64,000 nucleotides of DNA from positions 2,232,001 through 2,296,000 of the forward strand of contig NZ_CP048405.1 in NCBI RefSeq assembly GCF_014084125.1. The letters are read 5' to 3'. The DNA comes from Streptacidiphilus sp. PB12-B1b (GTDB taxonomy: Bacteria; Actinomycetota; Actinomycetes; Streptomycetales; Streptomycetaceae). Under the pieces are notes generated by a model. The model was given only the letters and a program-made list of their open reading frames with translations. It did not search any database and had not been told where the DNA came from. Below, in pieces: positions 28,414 to 36,908 of the stretch; the first letter of the stretch is position 1; every line of letters begins with the position of its first letter. Position numbers and translations under genes: made by a program.

Positions 28414-30918
28414 ATGCGCTTTCGCAGCAGATCCATCCGCGCGAAGGTCGTTGCGCTGCTCCTGGTCCCGCTGGTCTCGCTGATCAGCCTGTGGACGTAC
28501 ACCACCGCCGTCTCGGTGCACCAGGTCTGGTCGCTCACCCAACTGAGCGCCCAGTACACCTGGTTCGGCACCCCCGCCGACGACCTCTCCCGCGCCGTCC
28601 AGGACGAGCGCCGCGCCGCCGTCGCCTTCGCCGCCGCGCCCCTGGGCCGGGGCGACCTGGTCACCCTGCACCGCGCCGAGCAGGCCACCGACCAGGCCGC
28701 GGGCGTCTTCACCGCGCACGCCAAGGACCGGCACAAGCTGCACGGCCTGAGCAGCGCCCAGTTCGACGCGCTCAGCGGCGTGCTGCAGGAGATCGAGTAC
28801 ATCCAGTCCGGCCGGGCCCAGGTCGAACAGCACACCCTGGACTGGTCGCAGGTGTACCTCGACTACACCGGCGCGCAGAGCCCCTTCTTCACGCTGCGGC
28901 TGGCGCTCAGCACCATGCCCGTCGGCAACCTCACCCGGCAGACCGGCGACCTGATCGAGCTGGTCCGGGCCCGGGAGTACATCTCCGAGGAGGACGCGCT
29001 GATGGCCGGGGCCCGCGCCGCGGGCTCCTTCAGCCAGGCCCAGTTCCAGCAGTTCCTCACCGCCGCCGCCGGGGAGCAGTTGCTCTACCAGGTGCACGAG
29101 GCGCAGCTTCCGGCCGACGAGGCGCAGCTGTTCGAGCAGTTCACCGGCGGCACCGAGTACATCGCGCTGACCAACCTGGAGAACCGGGTCTCCGACCTCG
29201 GCCAGACCGCGTCCGTCCGCGACATCTCCGCGGTCAGCTGGCAGACCACCCTCAACACCACCCTGCAGGACCTCAGCGCCATCGACGTCCAGGCCGCCGC
29301 CCTGGCCGGGGCCGAGGCCCGCTCCTACGCCCTGGGCGTCATCTCCCAGCAGGGCATCGTCGGCGCGGTCGGCCTGCTGGCGGTGCTGCTGTCGCTGCTG
29401 GTGTCGGTCCGCGTCGGCCGCAGCCTGGTGCGCGAGCTGGTCGGGCTGCGGGACTCCGCGTTCGACCTCGCCGGGCAGCGCCTGCCGCAGGTCATGCGGC
29501 GGCTGCGGGAGGGCGAGCGGGTGGACCTCGCCACCGAGGTCCCGCAGGTCGAGGCCGGGGACACCCGCGGACGCGACGAGATCGCCCAGGTCGGGCGGGC
29601 CTTCAACGCCGTGCAGCGGGCCGCCGTCGAGGCCGCCGTGGAACAGGCCGAGCTGCGGCGCGGCATCGCCGCCGTCTTCGTCAACCTCGCCCGCCGCAGC
29701 CAGGCCCTGCTCAGCCGCCAGCTGACGCTGCTGGACGAGATGGAGCGCCGCGCCGAGCAGCCCGACGAGCTGGCCGACCTGTTCCGGCTGGACCACCTCA
29801 CCACCCGGATGCGCCGCCACGCCGAGGGCCTGATCATCCTCTCCGGCGCGGCCCCCGGCCGCTCCTGGCGCCGCCCGGTGCGCGTCCTGGACGTGGTGCG
29901 GGCCGCCGTCGGCGAGGTCGAGGACTACGCCCGGGTCCGGGTGCACCGGATGCCGCCGGTGGCGGTGGTCGGCGGCGCGGTCTCCGACGTCGTCCACCTG
30001 ATCGCCGAACTGGTCGAGAACGCCACCGTCTTCTCCCCGCCGCGCACCCAGGTCCGGATCCAGGGCGAGGAGGTCGCCAACGGCTTCGTGCTGGAGATCG
30101 ACGACCGGGGCCTCGGCATGGGCGAGGAGGCCCTGGCCGCCGCCAACGAACGCCTCTCCAGCAGCGGCGACTTCGACCTGGGCGACACCGACCGGCTGGG
30201 CCTGTTCGTGGTCAGCAGGCTCAGCGGCCGGCACGGCATCCGGGTCTCGCTGCGAAGATCCCCGTACGGGGGCACGACCGCGGTGGTGCTGCTGCCGCGC
30301 GAACTGCTGACGGCTGCGGTGGCGCGCAGCTCCGACGTCCGTGTCGAGGAGACCTCCGAGCACGTCCTGCCTGCGGCGCGCATGCGGCTCGGACGTGAAC
30401 TGCCGCAGAGCGCTCCCCAGTTGACGGCGCACTCGGGCTCCGGCGGTCCCCGCCCGGCACCGGTCGAGGACGACGGCACCGGCGGACTGCCGCGCCGCCG
30501 GGCACTGACCTCCCGCGCCGACGGCTACCTCGCGGCGCGCGAGAAGGCCCCGGCGTCCGCCGCCTCCGCCGCCCCGACGCCCGCGCCCGCCGCCGCACCG
30601 TCGGTGGTGTCCGAGCTGCTGCCGCGCCGGATCCGCCAGGCCAGCCTGGCCCCGCAGCTGCGGGAGGCCGCCGAGCGCCGCCGGGCCGGCGATCCGGCCC
30701 CGGACGCCCCGCCCGCGCGCGAGCGCTCCCCCGAGGAGGTCCGCGCCACCTTCTCGTCCTACCAGCGCGGCGTCAGCCGGGGCCGGGGCGCGGCCGTCCC
30801 GCCACCGGAACCACCGGAGCCGTCGCGGCCGTCGCAGCAACCGCGGTCCTCGCAGCCGTCAGAATCGTCCGAGCCGTCCCAGACAGGCACAGCACCAGCG
30901 GAAGGACCGGTCAGATGA
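28414..30918 (+). CDS. cvnA: Conservon sensor kinase-like protein CvnA
   Basis: The 834-aa membrane protein is the histidine-kinase-like first member of a streptomycete conservon. It has an N-terminal membrane segment (VVALLLVPLVSLISL), an extracytoplasmic nitrate-sensor-like domain (about 40-305), and a second membrane segment (VGLLAVLLSLLVSV). Then come a HAMP-like linker and a HATPase domain with IAELVENATVFSPP (N box), DDRGLGMG (G1) and GLFVVSRLSGRHGI (G2). The C-terminal 200 residues are Pro/Ser/Arg-rich. The ATG follows GGGGGAG and the stop overlaps cvnB (ATGA). Confidence 0.9.
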   Translation: MRFRSRSIRAKVVALLLVPLVSLISLWTYTTAVSVHQVWSLTQLSAQYTWFGTPADDLSRAVQDERRAAVAFAAAPLGRGDLVTLHRAEQATDQAAGVFTAHAKDRHKLHGLSSAQFDALSGVLQEIEYIQSGRAQVEQHTLDWSQVYLDYTGAQSPFFTLRLALSTMPVGNLTRQTGDLIELVRAREYISEEDALMAGARAAGSFSQAQFQQFLTAAAGEQLLYQVHEAQLPADEAQLFEQFTGGTEYIALTNLENRVSDLGQTASVRDISAVSWQTTLNTTLQDLSAIDVQAAALAGAEARSYALGVISQQGIVGAVGLLAVLLSLLVSVRVGRSLVRELVGLRDSAFDLAGQRLPQVMRRLREGERVDLATEVPQVEAGDTRGRDEIAQVGRAFNAVQRAAVEAAVEQAELRRGIAAVFVNLARRSQALLSRQLTLLDEMERRAEQPDELADLFRLDHLTTRMRRHAEGLIILSGAAPGRSWRRPVRVLDVVRAAVGEVEDYARVRVHRMPPVAVVGGAVSDVVHLIAELVENATVFSPPRTQVRIQGEEVANGFVLEIDDRGLGMGEEALAAANERLSSSGDFDLGDTDRLGLFVVSRLSGRHGIRVSLRRSPYGGTTAVVLLPRELLTAAVARSSDVRVEETSEHVLPAARMRLGRELPQSAPQLTAHSGSGGPRPAPVEDDGTGGLPRRRALTSRADGYLAAREKAPASAASAAPTPAPAAAPSVVSELLPRRIRQASLAPQLREAAERRRAGDPAPDAPPARERSPEEVRATFSSYQRGVSRGRGAAVPPPEPPEPSRPSQQPRSSQPSESSEPSQTGTAPAEGPVR

Positions 30919-31331
30919 CCGCACCGACGAAGCCCTCCAGCGACCTCAACTGGCTCCTGGACGACCTGGTCCGCCGGGTTCCGGAGATCAGGCACGCGGT
31001 CGTGCTGTCCAGCGACGGTCTGGCCACCGGCGCTTCGGCGGGCCTGAGCCGCGAGGACTCCGAGCACCTCGCCGCCGTCGCCTCCGGCTTCCACAGCCTG
31101 GCCAAGGGCGCCAGCCGGCACTTCAAGGTCGGCGAGGTCCGGCAGACCATGATCGAGCTGGAGCAGGCGTTCCTCTTCGTCACCGCCGCCGGGGACGGCA
31201 GCTGCCTGGCCGTGCTCAGCGAGGCCGAGGCCGATGTCGGCCTGGTCGCCTACGAGATGGCGCTGCTGGTGCGGCGCGTCGGTGAGCACCTCGGCACCGA
31301 CGCGCGAGCCGGACTGCCCGCAGAGCGGTGA
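30915..31331 (+). CDS. cvnB: Roadblock/LC7 domain protein CvnB
   Basis: The 138-aa protein has the roadblock/LC7 fold typical of the second conservon member (LNWLLDDLVRRVPEIRHAVV, LSSDGLATGAS, LIVAYEMALLVRRVGEHLG-like end). It is thought to regulate the partner small GTPase, as roadblock proteins do for Ras-like GTPases at the membrane. It overlaps cvnA by 4 nt (ATGA) and cvnC by 4 nt (GTGA), so stoichiometric translation is likely. Confidence 0.92.
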   Translation: MTAPTKPSSDLNWLLDDLVRRVPEIRHAVVLSSDGLATGASAGLSREDSEHLAAVASGFHSLAKGASRHFKVGEVRQTMIELEQAFLFVTAAGDGSCLAVLSEAEADVGLVAYEMALLVRRVGEHLGTDARAGLPAER

Positions 31332-31816
31332 GCGCGGTGCACGGGGGAGCGGGGGGCCGCTGGGGCGAGCGGCCGGGCAACGACGTCTGGGGCGGCGACG
31401 CCTGGGCCGAGGACGCCTGGGCCGACGACGAGGCCGAACAGGCGCAGCTGGTACGGCCGTACACGCTGACCCGGGGCCGGACCTGGCATGCCGAGAGCGA
31501 CGCCTTCGACGTCATCGCCCAGATCTCCGCCGCCGACAGCGCCGACAGCGCTGACGCGGCCGACGGCCGGGAGCCCGCCGACGGCGAGCTGGCCGAGGAC
31601 CCCGAGCACCAGGCCATCCTGGAGCTGGTCCAGCGCCGCCCGCTGTCGGTCGCCGAGATCGCCGCCGAGACCGACCTGCCGCTGGGCGTGGTCCGCATCC
31701 TGCTCGGCGACCTCCTCGACGCCGACCTCATCACCGTCAGCCGCCCCGTCCCACCCGCACAACTCCCCGACGTCCACATCCTCCGCGAAGTCATCCAGGG
31801 CCTACGCGCCCTCTGA
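31328..31816 (+). CDS. cvnC: DUF742 protein CvnC
   Basis: The 162-aa protein is the third conservon member. The DUF742 signature LVRPYTLTRGRT lies near residue 38, and a C-terminal winged-helix-like part includes LVQRRPLSVAEIAAETDLPL and GVVRILLGDLLDADLI. An Asp/Ala/Glu-rich insertion (SADSADAADGREPADGELAED) sits between them. The GTG start overlaps cvnB. Normally the GTPase gene cvnD follows at once, but here two other genes intervene. Confidence 0.9.
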   Translation: MSAVHGGAGGRWGERPGNDVWGGDAWAEDAWADDEAEQAQLVRPYTLTRGRTWHAESDAFDVIAQISAADSADSADAADGREPADGELAEDPEHQAILELVQRRPLSVAEIAAETDLPLGVVRILLGDLLDADLITVSRPVPPAQLPDVHILREVIQGLRAL

Positions 31817-32066
31817 CCCCACGCCCGCCCCAAGGCCGTTCGCCAGGCACCCCACCCCGCCCGTACCGCCCGCGCTGTGCAGCCCGCGTCACGCGGGCCC
31901 CGCACCGCCCGCGCCCCTGCCCCGCCCGCGCCACCGCGCCCGCTCCGGGCCACGGCCGTTCGGCGGTGGAACCGCTGTTCGCACCGGTGCGCCGCACCGG
32001 CACACGGATGGGGCGTTTGGCGGGTCACCGCCGCTGCGGTCGAGCGCCGCTGGGCAGTCCCTGCGC

Positions 32067-32546
32067 ATGGACAGCAACTCCATCCTGCCGCACCACGATT
32101 GGCCCTGCGAGGCGCTGCCGGTGCATCCGCCCGCGCCCCGGGCCCCGGCGGTGCCGCCGCCGCAGGCGCCGCCCCCGGCCGGGCACAGCGGAACGTTCCC
32201 GCACCTGCCCGCGCCGCGCCTGCCCCGGCTGCCGCGCCTGCCCGACCCGCCGCGCTGCGTGGCGCCGGTCCGGCCGAAGGCCGCCTACCGGCCGCAACCG
32301 CCGCCGCCGCCCCCGCCCCCGACTCCGACCCGGCACCCGCAGGCCGTGCTGCCGCCCAGGCCGACCCCCACCCACCTGCACGCCACCGCCGCCGCCCCGG
32401 TCACCCCGCCGGTGATCGTGCACAGCTCCACGACGGTGCCGTCGGCCTCGCCGGAGGCCGCGTTCGTCTTCGTCGCCGTCACCCTCCCCGCCCTGGTCGC
32501 CGCCGGGGCCGGATTCCTCAGCCACGCCATCGGGAGGCACCGTTGA
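32067..32546 (+). CDS. Proline-rich protein with C-terminal membrane segment
   Basis: The predicted 159-aa protein was not recognised. Most of it is Pro/His-rich (runs such as PRLPRLPRLPDPP and a nine-proline stretch), followed by one hydrophobic segment, AAFVFVAVTLPALVAAGAG, near the C-terminus. It is thus probably tail-anchored with a disordered cytoplasmic part. The ATG at 32067 has no clear ribosome-binding site. The stop overlaps the next start (TTGA), supporting its reality. It is part of the insertion between cvnC and cvnD. Confidence 0.55.
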   Translation: MDSNSILPHHDWPCEALPVHPPAPRAPAVPPPQAPPPAGHSGTFPHLPAPRLPRLPRLPDPPRCVAPVRPKAAYRPQPPPPPPPPTPTRHPQAVLPPRPTPTHLHATAAAPVTPPVIVHSSTTVPSASPEAAFVFVAVTLPALVAAGAGFLSHAIGRHR

Positions 32547-33271
32547 TCCTCGGATTCATCATCTTCGCGCTGTGCGGGGCCCTGGTCGCCGTCCTGGTCC
32601 TGGCCGGTTTCGGACGCACCCCGCGCTCCCGCGAGGGCACCTTCTCCGGCGGCGCGCTCGGCTTCGTCGGCTCCGCCTCGCTGTCGTCCTTCGTGCTGGT
32701 CGCGGCCTTCCTCATCGCCGGGTCCTGGTCCAACATCAACACCGCCAAGGGCCACACCTTCGACGAGGCCCGGGCCCTGAACGCCGCCTACACCGACGCC
32801 GACACCACCACCCGCCCGCTGCTGCGCGACTACGTCACCTCGGTCATCCACGGCGAGTTCAGGACGATGGAGCACGGCCACGCCGACAACTACACCTGGC
32901 ACGACCTGGACGCCGTCCGCGAGCACGTCGACGCCGAGCCCGCCTCCGCCGCCCGCACCCAGGAGTTGAGCGATCTGGACGACGTCTACACCACCCGGCA
33001 GATCCGGCTCGCCGACACCTCCGACACCCTGCCCGCGCCGCTGTACCCGGCGCTGATCGCCACCGGCCTGCTGGTGCTGCTGTACGCGCCGATCGCCGGA
33101 CTCACCTTCAGCCTGCGCGAGTCGGTGGCCCTGGGGCTGGTCGGCGCGGTCGTCGGATTCGCCGTCTTCATGGTGCTGCACATGACCCACCCGTACACCG
33201 GGCCGGTCCACGTCACGGCGATCGCGTACACCCAGAGCCTCGCCCGCTTCGCCCAACTGTCAGGGGGTTGA
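32543..33271 (+). CDS. DUF4239-like (bestrophin-like) membrane protein
   Basis: The 242-aa integral membrane protein has two N-terminal membrane segments (ILGFIIFALCGALVAVLVLAG; SLSSFVLVAAFLIAGSW), a soluble stretch of about 110 residues rich in charged residues (ARALNAAYTDADTTTRPLLRDYV), then two C-terminal segments. This layout matches the DUF4239/bestrophin-like family, whose function is unknown. A TTG start overlaps the preceding stop, so both are coupled. It is followed 22 nt later by cvnD. Confidence 0.7.
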   Translation: MILGFIIFALCGALVAVLVLAGFGRTPRSREGTFSGGALGFVGSASLSSFVLVAAFLIAGSWSNINTAKGHTFDEARALNAAYTDADTTTRPLLRDYVTSVIHGEFRTMEHGHADNYTWHDLDAVREHVDAEPASAARTQELSDLDDVYTTRQIRLADTSDTLPAPLYPALIATGLLVLLYAPIAGLTFSLRESVALGLVGAVVGFAVFMVLHMTHPYTGPVHVTAIAYTQSLARFAQLSGG

Positions 33272-33293
33272 CCGGCCCACTAGGATCACGCCC

Positions 33294-33848
33294 GTGGACT
33301 CCATAGTGGCGCTGAAGATCCTGGTCGCGGGCGGTTTCGGGGCGGGCAAGACCACCCTGGTCGGCGCCGTCAGCGAGATCCGCCCGCTGCGCACCGAGGA
33401 GCGCCTGAGCGAGGCCGGGCGCCCGGTGGACTCCCTCACCGGCGTGGAGTCCAAGGCGACCACGACCGTCGCCATGGACTTCGGCCGCATCGACATCCGC
33501 GAGGGCCTCGCCGTCTACCTCTTCGGCACCCCCGGCCAGGACCGCTTCTGGTTCGTCTGGGACGAGTTGGCGCTGGGCGCGCTCGGCGCGATCGTCGTGG
33601 CCGACACCCGGCGGCTGGAGGACTGCTTCCCCTCGGTCGACTTCTTCGAGCGCCGCGGCATCCCCTTCGTGGTCGCCGTCAACTGCTTCGAGGGCGCCCG
33701 GACCTACCCCCCCGACCAGGTCCGCACCGCCCTCGACCTCGACCCCGCCATCCCCGTCCTCCTCTGCGACGCCCGCGTCCGCGACTCCGTCAAACAGGTC
33801 CTGGTCTCCGTCGTAGAACTCTCCCTCCCCACCGCCCAGCCCGCGTAG
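33294..33848 (+). CDS. cvnD: Conservon small GTPase CvnD
   Basis: The 184-aa Ras-like ATP/GTP-binding protein has the P-loop GGFGAGKTT, the switch II region FGTPGQDRFWF and a modified G4-type region (VAVNCFEG). This is the standard fourth conservon member and probably works at the membrane with CvnB. The GTG start matches the usual MDSxV N-terminus. It is separated from cvnC by 1.48 kb, which is unusual. Its 3' end meets the accessory cassette convergently, and its last codons face a truncated minus-strand reading frame. Confidence 0.92.
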   Translation: MDSIVALKILVAGGFGAGKTTLVGAVSEIRPLRTEERLSEAGRPVDSLTGVESKATTTVAMDFGRIDIREGLAVYLFGTPGQDRFWFVWDELALGALGAIVVADTRRLEDCFPSVDFFERRGIPFVVAVNCFEGARTYPPDQVRTALDLDPAIPVLLCDARVRDSVKQVLVSVVELSLPTAQPA

Positions 33849-33926
33849 CGCCCGTTCGATCTGCCCGTCACTCAGGTCAGGCAGACCGAGGTCGGGAATC
33901 TCGATCCCCAGCTCGTCGTCGCTCAC
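33849..33926 (-). pseudogene. Truncated coupled reading frame at cassette edge
   Basis: On the minus strand a GTG at 33926 overlaps the stop of the 445-aa gene (GTGA). It opens a protein-like acidic frame, starting VSDDELGIEIPDLGLPDLSD and continuing GQIERA. At 33848 it runs into the antisense of cvnD without a stop until 33213. The coupling and composition suggest a real gene whose 3' part was lost when the cassette was joined to the cvn locus. A very short peptide gene cannot be excluded. Confidence 0.4.
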
Positions 33927-35260
33927 AAGGGCCCGGGAATCTGTAGGTGGCCGGCGGCCCTTCCCGTCGCGTCCCTCCGCATGGCAGTCAGGCTCAGGTC
34001 GACGAGACGGGGAACGGGAGTCACATCGAGCTGTTCGCGTGGGTGGAGCAGGCCGCGTTCGCATGTCTCCGCGACCCATACCGTGCAACTGGCCCTTGGA
34101 TAGGCGGGATTGATGCCGATCTCGCCTTTGGGGAGGAAGCCGTTGAAGGGCGTCGGAATCCCCGCTGCGTTCCAGAAGGTCCATGCCTCCAGTGCCTTCG
34201 CCTGTTCGAAGGCCAGGTACAGCTGTGGATAGCGTCCGATGGTACGCATCTCACGAAAGACGAGTTGTCCCAGCAGGGACGGCGCGGCCGTGGCCAGGAC
34301 GTCGAAGCTCGCGTTGCGGAAGGTGAAGGCCGAGGCGTCCTGGGAGGGGTCGAGTGCCACGGCAGTGAACAGATGCGCGAGGCGATCCCTGCAGTACTCG
34401 GCGACCCCGTGCGCCAGTTCGGGCTCGAGCTGGCCGATCAGTTCGATGAGGCGGTCGTGTGACGGGTGGAAGCGGGTCAGGTCGAAGAGTCTGCCCATGT
34501 CCTCCACGGCGCTGAACGCCAGGCGTTTGTAGAGCCGGTTGTTCAACTCGCCGTCCTGGCCGTACTTCCTGGTCTGGGGGGACGTGGAGTGGAGCATCAG
34601 GTACTCCGACAGCACCTCGAAGTAGAGGTAGCCGAGGAAGGGGAAGCTCGGCACCGTGGAGGCGAGTTGGTCGACGAACAGGGCAGGCGGGGTCCGTCTG
34701 CCGGTGGAGTTGGCGAGGAGTACGTCGAGGAACGGGGCCGCCGCCCGGACCCTGCCGGTCGCCGTCTGGCGGAGCCGGACGTCCTCGGAGGGGGTGAGGT
34801 GGCTGCGGTGCTGGAGATAGGTGCGCAGGTGGATGCGGCCCAGCCGCAGGTAGTCGATCCCCCTGGCCGGGACGGGAGCGCTCGGGGTGACCTCGAAGAC
34901 CAGGGTGCTGGTGTGCGCTTTGGTCTCCAGCAGATAGGAGCCCAGGTTGTGGGGGCGCAGCCCGGCGGCCTCCGGGACGAGCGGGGCACAGTAGACGGCT
35001 GCGACGAGACAGCCGGTGGAGGCGTAGAGCTGGCCGCTGGCACGGATGGCGTCCAGCGCGACGGTGGTGTGCATCAGGTGGATGGGCCGTCCGCTGGTGA
35101 GCATCTCGGTCATGGAGTTGTCCCGAAGCAACTCACCCCCCGGCGTGTGGTGTTCAAGGCGGTGGCGCCAGTCGGCGTCACTTTCGGCCAACCCTGCGGG
35201 GACCGGTCGGTCGGCGGCGCGAGTGTGGTCGTGGTGGGCGTCGTCCCAGTCACTGGTCAT
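33923..35260 (-). CDS. Uncharacterised 445-aa cassette protein
   Basis: The protein was not recognised. It is soluble, without signal or membrane segment. Near residue 57 it reads PIHLMHTTVALDAIRASGQL then YASTGCLVAAVYCAPL. This loosely resembles the HxT...G.L opening of ADP-ribosyltransferase/KptA-like folds, but that is only a visual resemblance. Later it is helix-rich (LNNRLYKRLAFSAVEDMGRL, EYCRDRLAHLFTAVALD). Its start overlaps the HD gene by 11 nt. Codon use is less GC-biased than in flanking genes, consistent with transfer. Confidence 0.6.
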   Translation of the reverse strand: MTSDWDDAHHDHTRAADRPVPAGLAESDADWRHRLEHHTPGGELLRDNSMTEMLTSGRPIHLMHTTVALDAIRASGQLYASTGCLVAAVYCAPLVPEAAGLRPHNLGSYLLETKAHTSTLVFEVTPSAPVPARGIDYLRLGRIHLRTYLQHRSHLTPSEDVRLRQTATGRVRAAAPFLDVLLANSTGRRTPPALFVDQLASTVPSFPFLGYLYFEVLSEYLMLHSTSPQTRKYGQDGELNNRLYKRLAFSAVEDMGRLFDLTRFHPSHDRLIELIGQLEPELAHGVAEYCRDRLAHLFTAVALDPSQDASAFTFRNASFDVLATAAPSLLGQLVFREMRTIGRYPQLYLAFEQAKALEAWTFWNAAGIPTPFNGFLPKGEIGINPAYPRASCTVWVAETCERGLLHPREQLDVTPVPRLVDLSLTAMRRDATGRAAGHLQIPGPL

Positions 35261-36011
35261 GGAAGGGCCTTCCCTCGTCGGGTGTCAGGGCGTTGAGGGC
35301 GTGGTCGAGCGCCTGCTGATGGGTGGCGCCGTCGAGCCGGGCCTGTTCGCTGCGGAGTACGAGGTCGAATGCGACGTGGTGCAGCCAGCCGGGCACCGGA
35401 ACCCGAAGCCTGGTGAGGTCGGGCCACCAGCGGGTGCGGGGGAGCCGGTAGCGGTCCAGGCAGTCGGCTGCCTTGAGCAGATCGATCAGATGCGGGGCCT
35501 GCCGGTAGGCCCGGTCCTGATCGGCGGTGAAGGCGTCGTACGGCACGTCGTGAAGGGCTACGGCCGTTGCTGCCTCATGCAGGGCCCGCCTGGACGGGTG
35601 GACGTCGAGTACGGACGTGACGGTGTCTGCGTTCTGCAGGAGCCACGACGCCGCGCGCCATCCATGGCCGGGGTCCTGTCGGTCGTCGTGGCGTCGGCAG
35701 TCGTGGACTGCCGCTGCCGTGCACAGCCCTGCTGTCTGATCACTGTCGAGCCCGGCCCCGTGGCCGAGCAGGGAGGCGAGCAGGCTGACGCGGGCGTTGT
35801 GGCGGACGCCGTGGAGGGAGTCGGCGAGGCGGCTGTCCGCGAACCAGGTGACCTCCGGTACCAGCATCCTCGCCCGGCGTGGGAGGCTGGGACCGGCAGA
35901 GGCGCATGCGGGCCGGTTCCGGAGGATCCAGTCGAGTGTGCCCTGGTCCATCGTCTGGTGGGCTGGTAGGCGGCGGTCCTCGGCAAGCTGCCGCAGCGTG
36001 GGTGAGGGCAT
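35250..36011 (-). CDS. HD domain phosphohydrolase-like protein
   Basis: The 253-aa protein has a HD-superfamily metal site: HGVRHNARVSLLASLLGHG, then AAAVHDCRRHDDRQDPGHG (the HD pair) and a later ALHDVPYDAF. HD proteins hydrolyse phosphate esters of nucleotides; no specific substrate is evident. The ATG follows GAGGA. The start codon shares a CATG with the beginning of the divergent glycosyltransferase region, so their 5' ends nearly touch. The 3' end overlaps the unknown gene by 11 nt, indicating joint translation. Confidence 0.75.
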   Translation of the reverse strand: MPSPTLRQLAEDRRLPAHQTMDQGTLDWILRNRPACASAGPSLPRRARMLVPEVTWFADSRLADSLHGVRHNARVSLLASLLGHGAGLDSDQTAGLCTAAAVHDCRRHDDRQDPGHGWRAASWLLQNADTVTSVLDVHPSRRALHEAATAVALHDVPYDAFTADQDRAYRQAPHLIDLLKAADCLDRYRLPRTRWWPDLTRLRVPVPGWLHHVAFDLVLRSEQARLDGATHQQALDHALNALTPDEGRPFHDQ

Positions 36012-36036
36012 GGGTTCCTCGAAGAGACAGGTACAT

Positions 36037-36903
36037 GTGGGCGTGAAGCTGGGTGTGGCGATTCTGACGATGGGCACGCGGCCGAAGGAGCTGGCCGCGC
36101 TGCTGGCGTCGGTCGGGTCGCAGACGGCTCCTGCCGCCCGGACGGTGCTGATCGGCAACGGGTGCCCCCTGCCGGCGGGGCTGCCGTCCTGGGTGGAGAC
36201 GGTGGAGCTGGCGGAGAATCTCGGGGTCACCGGCGGCCGGAACGTCGCGCTGGAGCACCTGCGCGACATGGATCTGGTACTGGACCTGGACGACGACGGG
36301 CTGCTGGTCGCCGATGACGTGTTCGCCCGGATCACCGCCCTGTACCAGGCCGATGCCCGGCTCGGAATCGTCGGCTTCCGGATCGCGGACGAGACCGGTG
36401 CCACGGCGCGTCGCCACGTCCCCCGGTTGCAGGCCGGGGATCCGCTGCGCGGCGGCTACGTCACCGGATTCCTCGGCGGTGCGCATGTGCTGTCCACGAC
36501 GATGCTGGCGCAGGTCGGCGGCTGGCCGGACGCGTTCTTCTTCGCACACGAGGAGACGGACATGGCGTGGCGTGCTCTGGATGCGGGGTGGCGCGTGCTG
36601 TACGAGCCGCACCTGCTGCTCCAGCACCCCCGCACGTCCCCGGCCCGGCACTCCTTCTTCTACCGGGTGAACGCCCGCAACCGGGTGTACCTGGCCCGTC
36701 GGCACCTGCCCGCCCTGCTGGTCCCGGTCTACCTGGGGGTGTGGGTGGCGCTGACGCTGGCCCGCACCCGTGACCCGGCCGGCCTGCGGGCGTGGTTCGC
36801 CGGGTTCGCCGAGGGGTGGCGCACGCCCTGCGGCCCCCGCCGGCCGATGCGCTGGCGCACGGTGTGGACCATGACCAGACTCGGCCGTCCGCCGGTGATC
36901 TGA
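36037..36903 (+). CDS. Family 2 glycosyltransferase
   Basis: The protein of about 288 aa has a GT-A fold. KLGVAILTMGTRPKELAALL starts the nucleotide-binding domain, and DLVLDLDDDGLL carries the DxD metal motif. FLGGAHVLSTTMLAQVGGWP and FFFAHEETDMAWR match the acceptor/catalytic region of GT2 rhamnosyltransferase-like enzymes. A hydrophobic stretch near the end (PALLVPVYLGVWVALTLA) may touch the membrane. The start is uncertain: GTG 36037 (after AGG) or ATG 36010. It is the only plus-strand gene of the cassette. Confidence 0.8.
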   Translation: MGVKLGVAILTMGTRPKELAALLASVGSQTAPAARTVLIGNGCPLPAGLPSWVETVELAENLGVTGGRNVALEHLRDMDLVLDLDDDGLLVADDVFARITALYQADARLGIVGFRIADETGATARRHVPRLQAGDPLRGGYVTGFLGGAHVLSTTMLAQVGGWPDAFFFAHEETDMAWRALDAGWRVLYEPHLLLQHPRTSPARHSFFYRVNARNRVYLARRHLPALLVPVYLGVWVALTLARTRDPAGLRAWFAGFAEGWRTPCGPRRPMRWRTVWTMTRLGRPPVI

Positions 36904-36908
36904 CGCGC

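Noticed and set aside
28312-30840. 842-codon minus-strand frame opposite cvnA
   Set aside because: Antisense shadow of a conserved conservon kinase gene; no recognisable motif.
33849-33926. RiPP precursor peptide with an acidic leader
   Set aside because: The frame looks like a leader, but no core peptide, stop codon or RiPP-modifying enzyme is nearby; the continuation is cvnD antisense.
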